Numbered from the stretch's first letter, positions 31,301 through 44,170 are shown. The stretch is DNA of 64,000 nt from Takakia lepidozioides (GCA_030704615.1 CM060732.1:48529053-48593052), one strand, 5' to 3'. Program-made: numbers and translations. Notes: generated by a model from the letters alone, not told the origin.

Positions 31301-32771
31301 AAGAAGAAGAAGAAGAAGCAGAAGCAAGGCCACCAATGTAGGTAGTTCCGGTTGCTGTATGCTTGTTGGATTTCACCAACAGACTGATGGCAAACAAAGA
31401 TTGTGTTGAGCAAGCGGGGTTCAGGGTCAGAGCATGGCGGCAGCTTCTTGCAGCCGTCCCTTGATCATGTAAGTAGATGGGCACTTGCAAATTGGAGCAG
31501 GCATCGCACAAGTTAGGCCTCAGCTGCCATCTACACAAACAAAAACTAATGTGTTATCGCCCTCTAATAGCATTTAGTACTCAGGTAGAAGCAAAAACAT
31601 AACACACCAGTGTCCAGTAACCTGAATGGGCTCCCCACTATTGAAGTCGCAATGTACGCAGCACGCAGCACACCGATTCTCGAAAGCAATCTTTATGAAA
31701 CCGCTACTATCAGTACTTCCACTGAAGATGAGATTTGGGATATGGTGCTCTTGCGGAATCTACTTTGCCTACCATGGCTTCTCGAAGTATCATTCATGTG
31801 TTTCTGGAGCAGCTGCCGATCGCCATCTTTTTCGGGTTGCTCCCTCACTCATTGGCCAAGATTTTGTGCTGTAACAACAGAAGGGTGTACATGTGACAGT
31901 GCCCATCTTCGCATCCTCGGAATCAATGGAACCCATTGCAGGAATTGTTGCGCGGTGTAAGGCCCTGGTCCATAGAGAATGGATATTTGTGTGCTTGTAG
32001 AAGGGATTGCACAAAGTTGCAAGAAGAAGCAGGCGTGGCTGCGCACACGGTATGCATGGCACCCGATGGGAACGTGCCAGCCTTCTCCGCGTGTGCTCAA
32101 GGCATCTGGGGGTGTCCTCACAAACCTCCCCCAGACTACGCAGCTGGGCTTGGGCTGAAAGCGTCAAAAAGCAGTACGTTGTACGCTCCTTTCCATTTTC
32201 CAAATCGCATTGTATTGAAATTTGTTTCGACCAGGGCAACCATCAGTCCTATATGAGTACTTACTACAGCAATGTTGTCAGCAGTCTTGTTAGTTTGGTG
32301 AATAGTGCATCCTTTCTGGTCAGTCCTTCAAAGCAGTCATGACCATAACTCTCACTGTCGCAGTCTTCCATCCAGGGCACACGATAGTCCGCACTGAGTT
32401 TCTACATCAGGATTTTCAAAGGCCCGTGTCCCCTCTGCGGTCATGAGTTCCCTTTTATCATAGCCTAACCAGTCCACCTTATTGCCATTCCTGCCTTCTA
32501 TCGTGATCAAAGGTCTCACATCTCTCGTGCCATGCCCAGTATAGGGCCTATGACCTTTCTTCCTCGGTCCTTCTTCATGGCATTACATACAATTTCCAAC
32601 TTCACCTGCCCTCCAGTCTATCCCTTCATACTTCTTGCTCCGATGGACTGTCCAACATGTGATGTGTAAGGGTATCCAACCCAAAAAAAAACCTGTTAGC
32701 ATGTAACTGAGACTCGAGAGTTTTGATCATGCAGGGTGGCAGGGTTGAATCAAGCATTAGGGACCTCCACC
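31301..32771. other. Non-coding DNA upstream of the PPR gene
   Basis: Several overlapping short frames on both strands, none with a family signature. The last part is presumably the promoter and 5' UTR of the PPR gene. Nothing else is supported. Confidence 0.4.
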
Positions 32772-35081
32772 ATGACTCCTCTTGAAAAAGGACCAAGAGA
32801 TGGAGTCAACAAGACCTCGGGTGGCACTTGTGAGGATGTGAAGACTCTATGTAAGGCAGGAGAAATGAAAGAGGCGCTGCACGTTTTGAACAAAGGAGGC
32901 GCTTGTGTAGACACCAATACATATGTTTGTCTTTTGCAGGAGTGCATCAAAATGAAAGGGCTAGCAGAGGGAAAGCAGGTTCATACCCACATTATTCGTA
33001 TTGGATTCAAACCAAACATCCTTCTATTCAACAACCTCATCAACATGTATGCCAAGTGCAGAAGTATGGTGGATGCACGCCAAGTGTTTGACAAAATGCC
33101 TGAACGAGATGTGTTTACGTGGACGACGATGATGGCAGGATATGCTAAGCATGGGTGTGGTATGGAGGCTGTACAGATCTATGAGCAAATGATCCGGGAA
33201 GGGGTGAGGCCTGACAGAGTCGCATTCATTTGCGCTCTCAATGCATGTGCCAGCCTTGCAGCCCTAGAAAAGGGCAAAGAGGTGCATGCTGACATCATTA
33301 AAGCTGGAATTGTGCTGGGCACCACTCTGGAGAATACCCTTGTTGACATGTATTCCAAATGTGGGAGACTGAAGGATGCCCGTCAAGTGTTTGACAATAT
33401 GGCTCAACGAGATGTGGTCTCATGGAATGCAATGATTGCAGGATATTCTCAGCAGGGGTATGGTAGGGAAACTTTTGAAACCTATGAGCAAATGATACGG
33501 GAAGGCATCACACCTAGCAGGGTCACATTTGTTTGTGTTCTCAATGCCTGTGCCAACTTGGCTGCCGTGGAAAAGGGCATAGCAGTCCACACTGATATTA
33601 TCAAAGGTGGAATTGTGCCAGATATCATTTTGGAGAATACCATTGTTGACATGTATGCCAAATGCGGGAGCATAAAGGATGCGCGTCAAGTGTTCAACAA
33701 TATGGTTAAGCGAGATTTGGTCTCATGGAACACAATGATTGCAGGATATGCTCAGCAAGGGTGTGGTAAGGAGGCCCTGCAACTATTTGAACAAATGCAA
33801 CAGGAAGGCTTGAAGCAGGATGTGGTCTCATGGAGTGCAATAATTTCAGGATATGCTCAGCATGGGTGTGGTAAGGAGGCACTGGAGACCTATGAGCAAA
33901 TGATACGTGAAGGGATATTGCCCAACAGGGTTACATTTGTTTCCATTCTGAAGGCATGTGCCAGTCTTGCAGCCCTGGAGAAGGGCACAGAGGCCCATGC
34001 CCTTATCATCAAAGCTGGAATCCCGCCTGATATTATTCTGGAGACTGCCCTTGCTGACATGTATGCCAAATGCGGGAGCATGAAGGATGCACATCAAGTA
34101 TTTGACAAAATGGCTCAACGAAATCTGGTCTCATGGAACGTGATGCTTGCAGGATATGCTCAGCACGGGTGTGGTTGGGAGGCCCTGCAACTTTTTGAAC
34201 AAATGGAACTGGAAGGTTTGAAGCCGGACAGTATCACCTTTACATGTGTTCTCTCTGCATGTAGCCATGTTGGTCTAGTGGATGAAGGCCGACACTACTT
34301 TGATTCTATGAGTCAAGTCCATGGCCTCGCTCCCACAGTGGAACACTTTGGCTGCATGGTCGACCTTCTTGGCCGTGCAGGGAAGCTGAATGAGGCAGTG
34401 GACTTCATCAACACAATACCAATTGAACCAGATGCCGTGATGTGGGGAGCCATGCTTGGCGCTTGCAGAACTCATGACAATGTGTTCATAGCAGAACGTG
34501 CGGCAAACTATCTACTCAAGTGGGATCCAGAGGACGCTGCAACTTATGTGCTGCTATCAAACATCTATGCTGCTGCTGGCAGGTGGGATGATACAGCAAA
34601 GGTGAGAAGAATGATGGAGGATAGAGGTGTCAGAAAAGAGCCAGGGATCTGCTGCATTGAGGTGGACAACAAGGTGCATAGGTTTGTTGTAGAAGACCAA
34701 TCTCATCCTCAAATTGAAGAAATCCATGCTGAGCTAACGAGATTGTCGGGGCAGATGAAAGAGGCCGGGTATGTGCCGGACACACGCTTTGTGTTGCATG
34801 ATGTGGAGGAGGAACATAAGGAAGTTCTCCTCTGCCACCACAGTGAGAGGCTGGCCATTGCTTTTGGGCTCATCAGCACGTCCCCAGGGACCCCCATCCG
34901 CATCATCAAGAACCTTAGGGTCTGTGGTGACTGCCATACCGCCACCAAGTTCATCTCCAAAATTGTCAGGCGAGCCATGGTTGTACGGGACACCAACCGC
35001 TTTCACCATTTCCAAGATGGTGGTTGTTATGTGGGGGTTACTGGTAAAACAAGCCAGATGCATACAAAAAAAGTTGCGTAA
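32772..35081 (+). CDS. PLS-class PPR protein with frameshifted DYW terminus
   Basis: An intronless frame of 769 codons from the first in-frame ATG. Repeated helical-hairpin units (for example NMYAKCRSMVDARQVFDKMP, YAQHGCGKEAL) form P-L-S triplets from about residue 55 to 510. E and E+ regions follow, then a DYW deaminase domain with HHSERLAIAF (HxE) and VCGDCH (CxxCH). Such proteins bind organelle RNA and edit C to U. The end reads NRFHHFQDGG, then runs 14 residues out of frame instead of ending in DYW. In the other frame, TGT-GGG-GGT-TAC-TGG-TAA at 35030-35047 encodes C-G-G-Y-W-stop, so a single lost base near 35028 removed the canonical end. Several dead relatives lie at 57-61 kb. Confidence 0.92.
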   Translation: MTPLEKGPRDGVNKTSGGTCEDVKTLCKAGEMKEALHVLNKGGACVDTNTYVCLLQECIKMKGLAEGKQVHTHIIRIGFKPNILLFNNLINMYAKCRSMVDARQVFDKMPERDVFTWTTMMAGYAKHGCGMEAVQIYEQMIREGVRPDRVAFICALNACASLAALEKGKEVHADIIKAGIVLGTTLENTLVDMYSKCGRLKDARQVFDNMAQRDVVSWNAMIAGYSQQGYGRETFETYEQMIREGITPSRVTFVCVLNACANLAAVEKGIAVHTDIIKGGIVPDIILENTIVDMYAKCGSIKDARQVFNNMVKRDLVSWNTMIAGYAQQGCGKEALQLFEQMQQEGLKQDVVSWSAIISGYAQHGCGKEALETYEQMIREGILPNRVTFVSILKACASLAALEKGTEAHALIIKAGIPPDIILETALADMYAKCGSMKDAHQVFDKMAQRNLVSWNVMLAGYAQHGCGWEALQLFEQMELEGLKPDSITFTCVLSACSHVGLVDEGRHYFDSMSQVHGLAPTVEHFGCMVDLLGRAGKLNEAVDFINTIPIEPDAVMWGAMLGACRTHDNVFIAERAANYLLKWDPEDAATYVLLSNIYAAAGRWDDTAKVRRMMEDRGVRKEPGICCIEVDNKVHRFVVEDQSHPQIEEIHAELTRLSGQMKEAGYVPDTRFVLHDVEEEHKEVLLCHHSERLAIAFGLISTSPGTPIRIIKNLRVCGDCHTATKFISKIVRRAMVVRDTNRFHHFQDGGCYVGVTGKTSQMHTKKVA

Positions 35082-35388
35082 TTTTAACCATAAAGAACCT
35101 CAAACGTTTTTGTAAGCTAAAACAGAGTAAAGCCGCAGATACCAATTATCATTGAATCCCAGTGAGTACTACACCTTGTGCATGCTGTCCATGGTAATGA
35201 CCATGGGTCCTCGATGATCATCAGACTACAGCAGTGCATCACACAGAATACTGTAGTGCAGATCTACAGTAGGCACAAACAAAATCTTGTTGGGAATCAA
35301 AAAGTTGAGAGAAGGGCATTTGCTCTCTCCTGGCTGCTAATTCTAAACTAAAAGCGTAGAGGTCACTCATAGTGGCAAGTGTGCAGGG

Positions 35389-35770
35389 CATGGCCTCTAT
35401 CAGGGATGTTTCCGCGACTACCTCTCTGACTTCTCTGTTTTCTATGACTTATCAATTGCAGGTAGAGCCTGCATGAGATCCGATGCAAGAGCAGGACTGC
35501 CCACTTCTATCCCCAAAAAATTTAATCAGGGAAAAGCAATCCCCCATGGTGCACGAAGGCTTCCATGGGGTGCGTATCCATGGCCTCTATCAGGGATGTT
35601 TCCGCGACTACCTCTCTGACTTCTCTGTTTTCTATGACTTATCAATTGCAGGTAGAGCCTGCATGAGATCAGATGCAAGAGCAGGACTGCCCACTTCTAT
35701 CCCAAAAAATTATATCAGGGAAAAGCAATCCCCCATGGATGCACGAAAGGCTTCCATGGGGTGCGTATCC
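35389..35770 (+). repeat. 190-bp tandem duplication upstream of the uL18 gene
   Basis: A 190-bp block starting CATGGCCTCTATCAGGG at 35389 is repeated from 35579 to about 35770 with only a few substitutions and small indels. Each copy contains TCAATTGCAG|GTAGAGCC, which resembles a 3' splice site. The second copy runs directly into the region before the uL18 start, so the duplication concerns its 5' UTR or first intron/exon. Confidence 0.9.
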
Positions 35771-35866
35771 GTCCATTCAACGTTCATCGGAAACCTCCTG
35801 CTTGAGAGAGAGAAGGCATTGTGGTGCGGATTGCAAGGAGGTGTGCACGAATGCGGGCAAGAAACC

Positions 35867-36196
35867 ATGGGGTCACTGGCAAGGATGACCAAATATTTGA
35901 AACCCTATGAACTAAAGCTGCATTTCTCAAACAAGTACGTGCGATCGCAGGTGGTCCACAAGCTCACCAGCCGGACGGTGGCGGCAGCGACCTCGCAAGA
36001 GAAGGATTTGCGCCAGAGTCTTCCTTCTACAGGAGATGTTGCGGCGGCTGCTAACATTGCTGCTGTGTTGGCGGAGCGGTTGAAGCTGAAAGACATTCCA
36101 GCGGTTTCGTATCAGCTCAATAAGGGGGAGAGATATCATGGAAAGATCAAGGCGTTTGTTGACAGCTTGAGGGACAATGGCATCAAACTCATCTGA
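35867..36196 (+). CDS. Ribosomal protein uL18, organellar (mitochondrial-type)
   Basis: ATG at 35867 or 35885 opens a frame of 109 or 103 codons. It reads MTKYLKPYELKLHFSNKYV, then VAAATSQEKDLRQ, AAANIAAVLAERLKLKDIP and RYHGKIKAFVDSLRDNGIKL. This is the small, stand-alone uL18 (L18p/L5e family) that binds 5S rRNA in the large subunit. The sequence and size match the short plant proteins of this family assigned to mitochondria. There is no clear presequence. The frame continues open upstream to 35483 through the tandem duplication, so a longer N-terminus cannot be excluded. Identification is firm, the start less so. Confidence 0.88.
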   Translation: MGSLARMTKYLKPYELKLHFSNKYVRSQVVHKLTSRTVAAATSQEKDLRQSLPSTGDVAAAANIAAVLAERLKLKDIPAVSYQLNKGERYHGKIKAFVDSLRDNGIKLI

Positions 36197-38845
36197 ACTT
36201 GAAACTGGGTTTCTCTCTTCGTCCCATGTTCGAGTCCAGCAATGACTTTGCCTGCGGTACTTGTTCGCCCTTTTGGCTCTTTGTAGCTTCTCGTCCTTTC
36301 CGACCTCTGCCATCCGCATTGTAGTTGTCTTTCCACTTCTGTTGAGGTGGGGTGTACATTTTGCCAACCCTGTTTACATATCATGGGTTCTCTGTTTCTT
36401 GGAATGGAAAGATTATAACGACGGCCCCTTGATCTCTGACTCCTACCGGGAAGCATTCAGGGTTGTCACGAACTGCAGCTCAAGTAAAGTGCATGTTTAA
36501 ATATTTAGCTTTAGGGTAGCTTGATGCTTGCCGATCAACGTGATGGTCTGAAATGCATTCGGCACTGCCCAACATAGCAATATGAATTTCTGCCTACAAA
36601 CTGCATAGCCAGAGTTTCCTTGCGATGTCATGTGAAATCAAACAGAGTCTAGCCCAGTATGCAAATCAAATGTAGATAAATAAGCCTCAAGTTTGGAAGG
36701 TTGAGAAATCGGTTGGCTGCAAGCCTGGTTAGAATGAGCTGCACCATTGGGATTCATTAAGCACGTTTGAAAGGTTTTACTGACCTACCTTCCTTGTCTT
36801 TCTTTCATTCATTGGTTTGCAAGTAGATTTCCTCTTATTTAATCCCCTGTCTGTATGCATTGGAAATGTTTCGGATCTGTAGGCGATATTTCATTCCTGA
36901 AGCTTATGAGTTTTGTAAGGATAGATGGATATTATGATTGTGTGTGTGTGTCCTGTGTTTATTATTCTCCAGCATAACAATTATTTTTACAGGGGCTTAA
37001 GTTTGATGAAGGGGCTGTTGAAACCATGATGAGCAATACACCAAACACTGTAGCCCTCTCAACCCTAAACCAGAAGAAACACATTTGCTGTGTTTATTAT
37101 ACTCGTTGTCTCAAGCTCGGCTGTGTATGTGTGTGGCAGTGCTCCTTTCCAGGTTTTGGCATTATCCAGCAATCTCAGTGTGGTGACTTAGTCCTCGCCG
37201 TAACCTTCCAGTATTTCACAGCCTCCCTGCCCTTTTCACAACTTTCTAACCTGAGGACGAAATTGTAGCAGAAATGGTTCAGGGTTTCTGTTGCTGCATG
37301 TATCTCCTTGCCATGCCTTGAGGCAAAGACCTCGCCAGAGGCTGCATTTCACTACACCCTATTTTCGTGGTGACATATCAATATGAGATGGAATGATTGG
37401 AAAATCTTCAATCCACAGTTGAAAGGTCCCCTACTAATGTGTTGCATGTACAAGTCAGCCCACCTCATCAACCAGGAGTAGCTGTGTTTGCAAGATCATG
37501 AGTACTATGGATTCTTGAGTTGAATCTCAAGAAGCACAGTCAATTGAACAATGGTCCAACAATTAGAGCAAATTCTGCTGCGTGGGTCTGAGTCTACTGA
37601 CTGTTCTCCTTCAATATCTACTTGTGTGGTGGCTCTTACTTCTTTGGCGAAGTCTTCTCTCTATCTTTCTCTCTACTTGTGTGTACTGATCCGTGAGTGT
37701 ATTAACTCTCTCTACTTGTGTGTGCTGATCCGTGAGTGTCTTAACTATCTCCCTGCAAACTCCACAGACTATTAGTGTAATAATAAGACTGCACTCAATG
37801 CAGCAAAGGCCAAAGCTAACCCTCTGCCCAGCCATTAAGAGTCATTCAAAGCTCTGGGTGTCTCTCTCCTCAGCTGGGCTCTCCAGCTTCGGCGGGCGAG
37901 CTCCGCAGACCCCGTCCTCATCCTGTCACAACGAACGTGTGACGACGTCTGTCAGGACACATTCATTTCTCTGAATGCAGTCTTCGTAAATAAAATTTCT
38001 ATCAAAATTTCTTACCCCGTTATGTGGCGGATTGTTTCGATGACCCATATGCAAATTTCGTTAATTTCAAGACGATCTATGGACTCTATTATGTAGTTCA
38101 ATTTTGTGGGTCTATCACGCAGCAGCTCCACAGCGTTCAGTTTCACTGCAAACACATCTCCCAGATTTCCAGGGTTGAAGACAGACAGTGCCGGTTCCTC
38201 CGGTATAGTGGAACCAACCAAGCAAGAAACTTCAGGATCAACTTCAAGTATTCAGGTTTGTTATCTTTGCAAGCTTAAGGAGGAAAAGAAACAGAAGCAA
38301 GAATGACAAAGAAGGGTGCAGGCAAAGAGATGGCATTAAGTAGAAGGATGCGGGAGACAGGATGACAAGATTCTACAATGGAGGTGCTCATCTTCCAAAA
38401 GCATTTACAAATTTACATGGATTAAGGTAAAAGCAGAAAAAGTGAACAATTGTGAAACAGCAAGCGGACAAAAGAATTGACCCAGTTCACAATCCTATAT
38501 CAACCAACCCTCGCAAGAAGCAGCAGAACAATATGTTCATGCACTCATCCTTATGGGTGCAAGGCATGCTATTGTGAATAGACAAAGCCTCTCCAAGTTT
38601 TTATGTGAGGCTAACATGTGCTGGCTGTCAATGCAGCATGGACGTGTACACATGGACCCAAGCCCTAGCTTGCCCTTGTCACATCACACATTTCCACCCT
38701 CACAACCCTTCATCACTCACTCCTGTCCTGATATACAAGTTGTGCACTCAGAACGGGGCAGCTGATCTGGATTGTTCACAGCTGTGGCATCCACACCTTC
38801 ACCAAGGACTGTCCCAAAAGCCTGAGGCACCATCATCCCTTCATA
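36197..38845. other. Intergenic region with a 39-bp tandem repeat
   Basis: No gene is recognised. Two copies of a 39-bp unit (TCTACTTGTGTGTRCTGATC..GTGAGTGTMTTAAC) lie at about 37672-37749. The part at 37.8-38.0 kb, which ends in AATAAAATTTC, looks like a transcript or LTR 3' end. The left part presumably holds the uL18 3' UTR and the right part the TGA-gene 3' flank. Confidence 0.4.
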
Positions 38846-41800
38846 TTATTCTCTGGGGCGAGCAGACCACAGAGAGCTGAGAGCCCGAAGACGTGCAAAG
38901 TAATCTCCCATAGCAAGGAGCCCTCGGGCGGCTTGGCGTGTTGTCAAGATGCGATGCATTTGCTGCAGAGTCTGTTGCCGCAAATTATCCGCCTGTCCAG
39001 CAAGCAGCCACAACTATTGAGTGCTTGCTATCTGACAGAGGGAAGCTGAGTTTGAAGACAATATGCCCCCCGACAGCTTTCAGCACCACTCTAGGACAAG
39101 AACAGGGCCTTTGAATAACTTTGCTGCACTAACCAGAAACGACAGAATAGGAGGAGCTGAATTTCACCTCCTTCCTTGGAGGCAACAAGGGACAACAGAC
39201 TAGCAGTTGCATACCTGACGCACAAAAGTTTCCAGCGTGCCAAGTTTGCCCATTGCCATAGCCATCTGCCCCATGTAATTAGCCACATTAGGTGCTTGGC
39301 CCAGTGATCCTGCAGCCAGAGTATCTGCAAGGGATTGTTGCAGAGCTTCCATGCCTTGAGAAAGAGCATCCTCAGCTTGCTGTGATGACTGCTGGAGATT
39401 ACAGATGCCTAGTAGCTGCTGCTCAGTCAACGGCTCAATTTGTGGTATAAGAATCTGCACACCCTCAAACAAGCACAGAAGCAGCTACATTCAGAAAACA
39501 TGCATCAGTCATTGCTTGTATCCAACAAATATTCCTTGTGCTTGCCCATAAATCTTTTGCATAAATCTCGCTTTGCATTAGTCTGGCAAGCCATGGTTGT
39601 GTCTCGCAGTACAAAACCTATCCCACGAAGCATTGCCATTATTTCTTGTGGCTGCTAAATAAGCATGCCAATAACCATCCTGCTGCCACTGAAACATGCT
39701 GACTATGACTCTGCTGCTCCTGACTGTCATTCTACATTGCAATAGGAATAACAATGATATGCAATCATATCATCCACCAATACCTGCACACATCAAGGCA
39801 AGGCGAGAAAGGCACCTTCAGAAGTTCAGAAGGGCGAAAGCCACCCATCCACATGAAGCAACGCTCAGCCGGAGTCTTCCACATGCCTGAGACGAGATGA
39901 AAGACATCGGCTTTAGCAGCAATGGACTTGAGGCGGAAAATGTCATCGTAGTGCGCCATGCCAGCATCTACCAGCAGTCGCAGCTCATTGTCTGCAACAT
40001 GCGCTTGTATTGCTGCCCTCAATTCACACATCTGCCGGTGCTGCTCTTCTACCCACCTTCCGTACTCTATGTCAAATGCTGCCGCCCCTGCCAATCCCAC
40101 CCAGTCCAGCCAGATGTCAACTTCTGCAAAGCCTTCACCACATATCTCAAGCTTTTGGACTCCAAATGCACATCCCTCCACATTCGAAGCTTGAAAAGGT
40201 CCCAAGCTCAGGATTTGATAGGATAGGTCTTCACTAAACTTAACAAACACAGGTAGCAGAATCTCTGACAGCTGTATGCAAGTAGAAGGGACTCCTCTAC
40301 TCCCAACATGACATATGAGGGGGGAAGTTGCATTTTCTATTTTGAAGTAGCATCCGTACAAAGATAACATTTTGGATAGAGTAGTAACAGTACAGAGAGC
40401 AGTTTGTGCACACCCGGATTTATAGATCCATTCACACCACTGCCACCAGCATGAGGATGATTTTGGTCATTACTGTATCCTCCTCCACCACCTAGATAGA
40501 GACCCTGCAAACCCCACAAACATCGGTGAGATGGTCAAGCTGGGTTCCTAACATGCCACACTACAGACCCTCTTGACCTCCCATGTCTGATCCTTCAACC
40601 AAAGCATGACTCAGCTGCTCAACAGGTCTGCACAATTGGAAAGGGCCACAAAAAGATATCTCACCTGTTGCCGAGCTCTTTGAAGTTCTTGCTCAAGTTG
40701 ATTCAACTTGATGCGACTTGATTCAAGCTGCTGCACATATGCCTGTACCACACAACCAAACCACCCCTCACTCTCAGCTAAATGCCTACATGTGTTCACG
40801 GCATCCATTGTCCACTTGTGCCACAGGCTTTAAACTAAAGCATACAACACATGCATCAGCCTTTGAACCAAGAGAAAATTACCTTTTTCCTGAGCCGGCT
40901 TTTACGTGCAGCTTCTCGATTCTGAGCAAGTCGCCTGAGAGCCTGTCAACATGAGGTCTGAACATATGAAAATTCACCACACCATCGAACTGCACACTGG
41001 AGTGACTCTACAATAGTGCCTTCCCCAGCTGCTTTTGCAGATGTCAACTATCCAGGGACTGCACACACTTTGGCAGTTAATAATTTAAAGATACGCAGCA
41101 ATGACATGGTGTGAACATGTGCTGGAAGTAGCTTCATGATAGATCGTTTCAGTTCCAACACTCCCACTGGGTGATCTCCAGCCAAAGCAGACTGAAATAT
41201 CTCATCACATGTTGCACTAACTATGCCATCAACAGATTGCAAAGGCTACACCAAATAGACTGCCTATCCACGAAAGGAAAAACCAACCTTGGTGTCCCCG
41301 TTCTTTGTAGCCTCATGATCAGAGTTGTTGGTTAATCCTGTAGTCCCAGGATGCCCATCATCTAGCTGCGCACCAGCAGACTTTATTCAACAAACACGGT
41401 CTACTTCAGAAACACAATCATCCTTGAAATGCACAAACAATGATGCCCAGCTTGATTAGCTGGAATTCTCAACATAAGAAAAACCCATCAAACCACCCTT
41501 TTAAACTCTACCAAACCAATGTTTAGTTTTTCTAGTGCTCAAAAGATGCGGGGAGTTCTATTACCCAGTTGTCTACCTTCACGTCAGCTTCCATATCCGT
41601 GGAAGTATCTGTGCGGGGACTATTGTCAGCCATGCGGGAATCTGACCAGTGCTCAAATTGGTGGCTCGAGGGAGATCCAGTAAGAGTGCCCCTCTGTGAT
41701 GATGCGTACTGGGCTGGCCGAGAATCGGTACTTGGTGGAGACGTCGATGTCACCTGTGATGACTGGTGGTGCTGCTCGCCATCAATTCATACCCGTAGTC

Positions 41801-43733
41801 ACATTATTAGCACTGCTGACAAATAACTTCACTCAACGCCAAGTGACCAAGCGATTTAGCAGACTAGTCACATCTCTTCACATTGAAGGTCATCATGGCT
41901 GAATCACATCACGCATGCAAAGCCAATGCAATTTGTAGCACATGAGAACGTGCACGAAGGCGCAGACCAGTTATGCACCAATACATTTGTCCAGAACCTC
42001 ACCTTGGTTGAGTGATCAAAACGAATAGGTCCTGCAGGTAATATGTTGAGAGTCGATCGGGAATCGCCAACAGAATCTACATACCAAAGCAACACACCCC
42101 ATCAACAGCTAGACTGAAAAAGTTGGTATAGTCAGCTCGCTACACTGATAGAAGCTTGTCAAGGCTACTGGTTCTCAATCCTGAGGGGACCATTGGACAA
42201 CAAAGCCAACAGCCTGAAAAAACTGTGCGGAGACTTACAATTTGGTACCCCAAGGTCTACTCACAAATTGGAAGGTTCACAACAACTATGCTTCACATGT
42301 ACTACACACATTGCAATGTCTACCACTCAGTGCAGATTACTGGGCCAGGACAAGTCACAAGGGAAGAGAGCAGGAGAGAGAAGAGGCGAAAGGAAGAGTA
42401 GATAAGGCAAAAACCTACGTCTTCCGACAAGGTCAGGCTCTTCGTCAAGATTGAAGCTAAGAGGATGTTCAAGCTCCCCGATATCGTAAGCTCCTGTGTG
42501 CTCTTTTAAGGGCTTTGAACAAAAGGATGCTCTGAATATAGACAGCACAACGGTGTATCTCATATCAGGCCCAAACAGAATGTGACCAATCATTTCTCAC
42601 TCAGAGCGCATTGTCCATCTTAGACAGTATCATAGACATGAAGCGGCCGTGGCTGCATCTCAGGTTCTGAACGAGCTACCACAACCAATAAAAAGGACGC
42701 GGCGATTCCCGAAACACCTTGCCAGGAGTCATTAGGAAAGCACCCATCCGCGAAGAACAATGTGTCAAATTAGGCATAACTCAATAACACCACTGTACAT
42801 GGGCAATCTGTGTCCCGTAGACAACCAGTTTCATGCCATCTCCACATGTGCACAGGTCGTACAAACGTCCCACTAATTGTGGGAGAAACCACTCTCAAAT
42901 TCTGAATGGTCGGTAACAACGCTGCTCGAAACAGTAACGAGTACTAACACAGTAGACAGTAGTTAGACAGTAAATAGGCAGTAAACAGGCCGACACGAGC
43001 AAGCATGCAAGAAGATCCCACACCTGAACCCGTTACCCACATACTTTACACCGAATTTCTCCATATGTCTAAAAATCAGCTGGCAGAGCCTCCCTGATTC
43101 AGAAAGTAGCGGACGTTGTGCCAAGAGAAAAGAGGAGCAGTGCGCTAGTGTAAAGCAGAACAAACACTACGGCTGACTCCTGCCCACATGCAAGCAAGGG
43201 GCTTGAAATGAAGGAGCAGCATAAAACCGCCCATCAACAGGAAAGGCCACCGACAAAACTGCAGTGCAGCAGGAGTAATGCAAACACTTTCCACATCCGA
43301 CCTCTAATACAGTAATCATCTTCCACATGTCACATCATCCTTAAAACTACTTCACACATCACTCGCAAATCAGAACAGTGTGGCCAACCGACACTGCCCC
43401 GTAATCGCCCATCAAGGATATAAGCGAAAACCAACACCTAGTTGGTTGAAACTTGAGGGAGAGAAGAACAGTAAAGCCAGGTCTACCACTGTCACCGCTT
43501 CTACACTACACATCCAACTGGTCTCTCTACACAGGAGATCGCAGCTATCAGATTACTTGCTTGCTTGTAGGCACCCCCAAGCTGGAAAATGAGGAAAGGA
43601 CAAGGGAGCAGTACATGAGTTGATGGGATGACTGTGAGGAGGTAAGGCCGTGCATGCCGTAAGCCCCTGACGCAGAGGGAGGGATGATGGGCGCAGGCAC
43701 CCCAGGTCCCCTCTGCCCCCTGCTATTCGCCAT
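38846..43733 (-). CDS. TGA-type bZIP transcription factor (TGA9/10-like)
   Basis: Exons on the minus strand, 5' to 3', in matching phase: about 42500-42430 (GAYDIGELEHPLSFNLDEEP), 42076-42003, 41753-41565 (Ser/Thr-rich), 41365-41288, 40942-40883 (basic region RRLAQNREAARKSRLRKK), 40742-40665 (leucine zipper AYVQQLESSRIKLNQLEQEL), 40504-40414, 40087-39816 (AAAFDIEYGRW..MWKTPAERCFMWMGGFRPSELL), 39454-39215 (LTEQQLLGICNLQQSSQQAEDAL) and 38992-38846 (RQAARGLLAMGDYF, stop TAA). bZIP plus DOG1/TGA domain is the TGA family, which binds TGACG (as-1) elements and works in pathogen response and flower or sporangium development. The YDIGELE box is typical of the TGA9/TGA10/LIGULELESS2 group. The first exon is uncertain; ATG at 43733 (MANSRGQRGPG) is a candidate. 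No lesion seen. Confidence 0.92.
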
Positions 43734-43819
43734 CCATGCACTGTCTCATTCCTGCCTACACCCCGCTCTCCCCACCATCCTGCTGCATCCCACTACCTCA
43801 CTGTACCAACCCACCACCC

Positions 43820-44170
43820 CTAATCTTCCTCTCTCTCCCTCTCTCTCTCTCTCCTCCCGCTACTGTGCCCACAAGGGCCCCGAAACTTGAAACTTGTGCG
43901 TGCAGAAAAGCAGTGCAATGCTGCTGCAGATCACAAGGGAGGATCACAAGGCAAGGAATCAATCATAGCCCCTGCTTCTCACCCTCCCTCCCTCTTTAAC
44001 TCTGCCTCGATGCTGCAACCATCCAGTCAACGTCGGGGACACTCAGGTTGACCAATTCCGGGCAGCTGCCCGCCGGGCACTCTCTCCCCCTCTCTTCTTC
44101 TGCCACACACCCCCATGCCCCACCCACAGAGCCTGTGACAGAGAGAGAGAAAGAGAGAGAGAGAGAGTGT
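43820..44170. repeat. CT/GA-rich microsatellites near the TGA gene 5' end
   Basis: A CTCTCTCTCCCTCTCTCTCTC tract is centred on about 43840, and a GAGAGAGAGAGAGAGTGTGTGTG tract lies at 44140-44172. They flank the likely 5' UTR/promoter of the TGA gene (minus strand reads CT-rich downstream and TC-rich upstream). GAGA-type tracts are common in plant core promoters. Confidence 0.6.
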
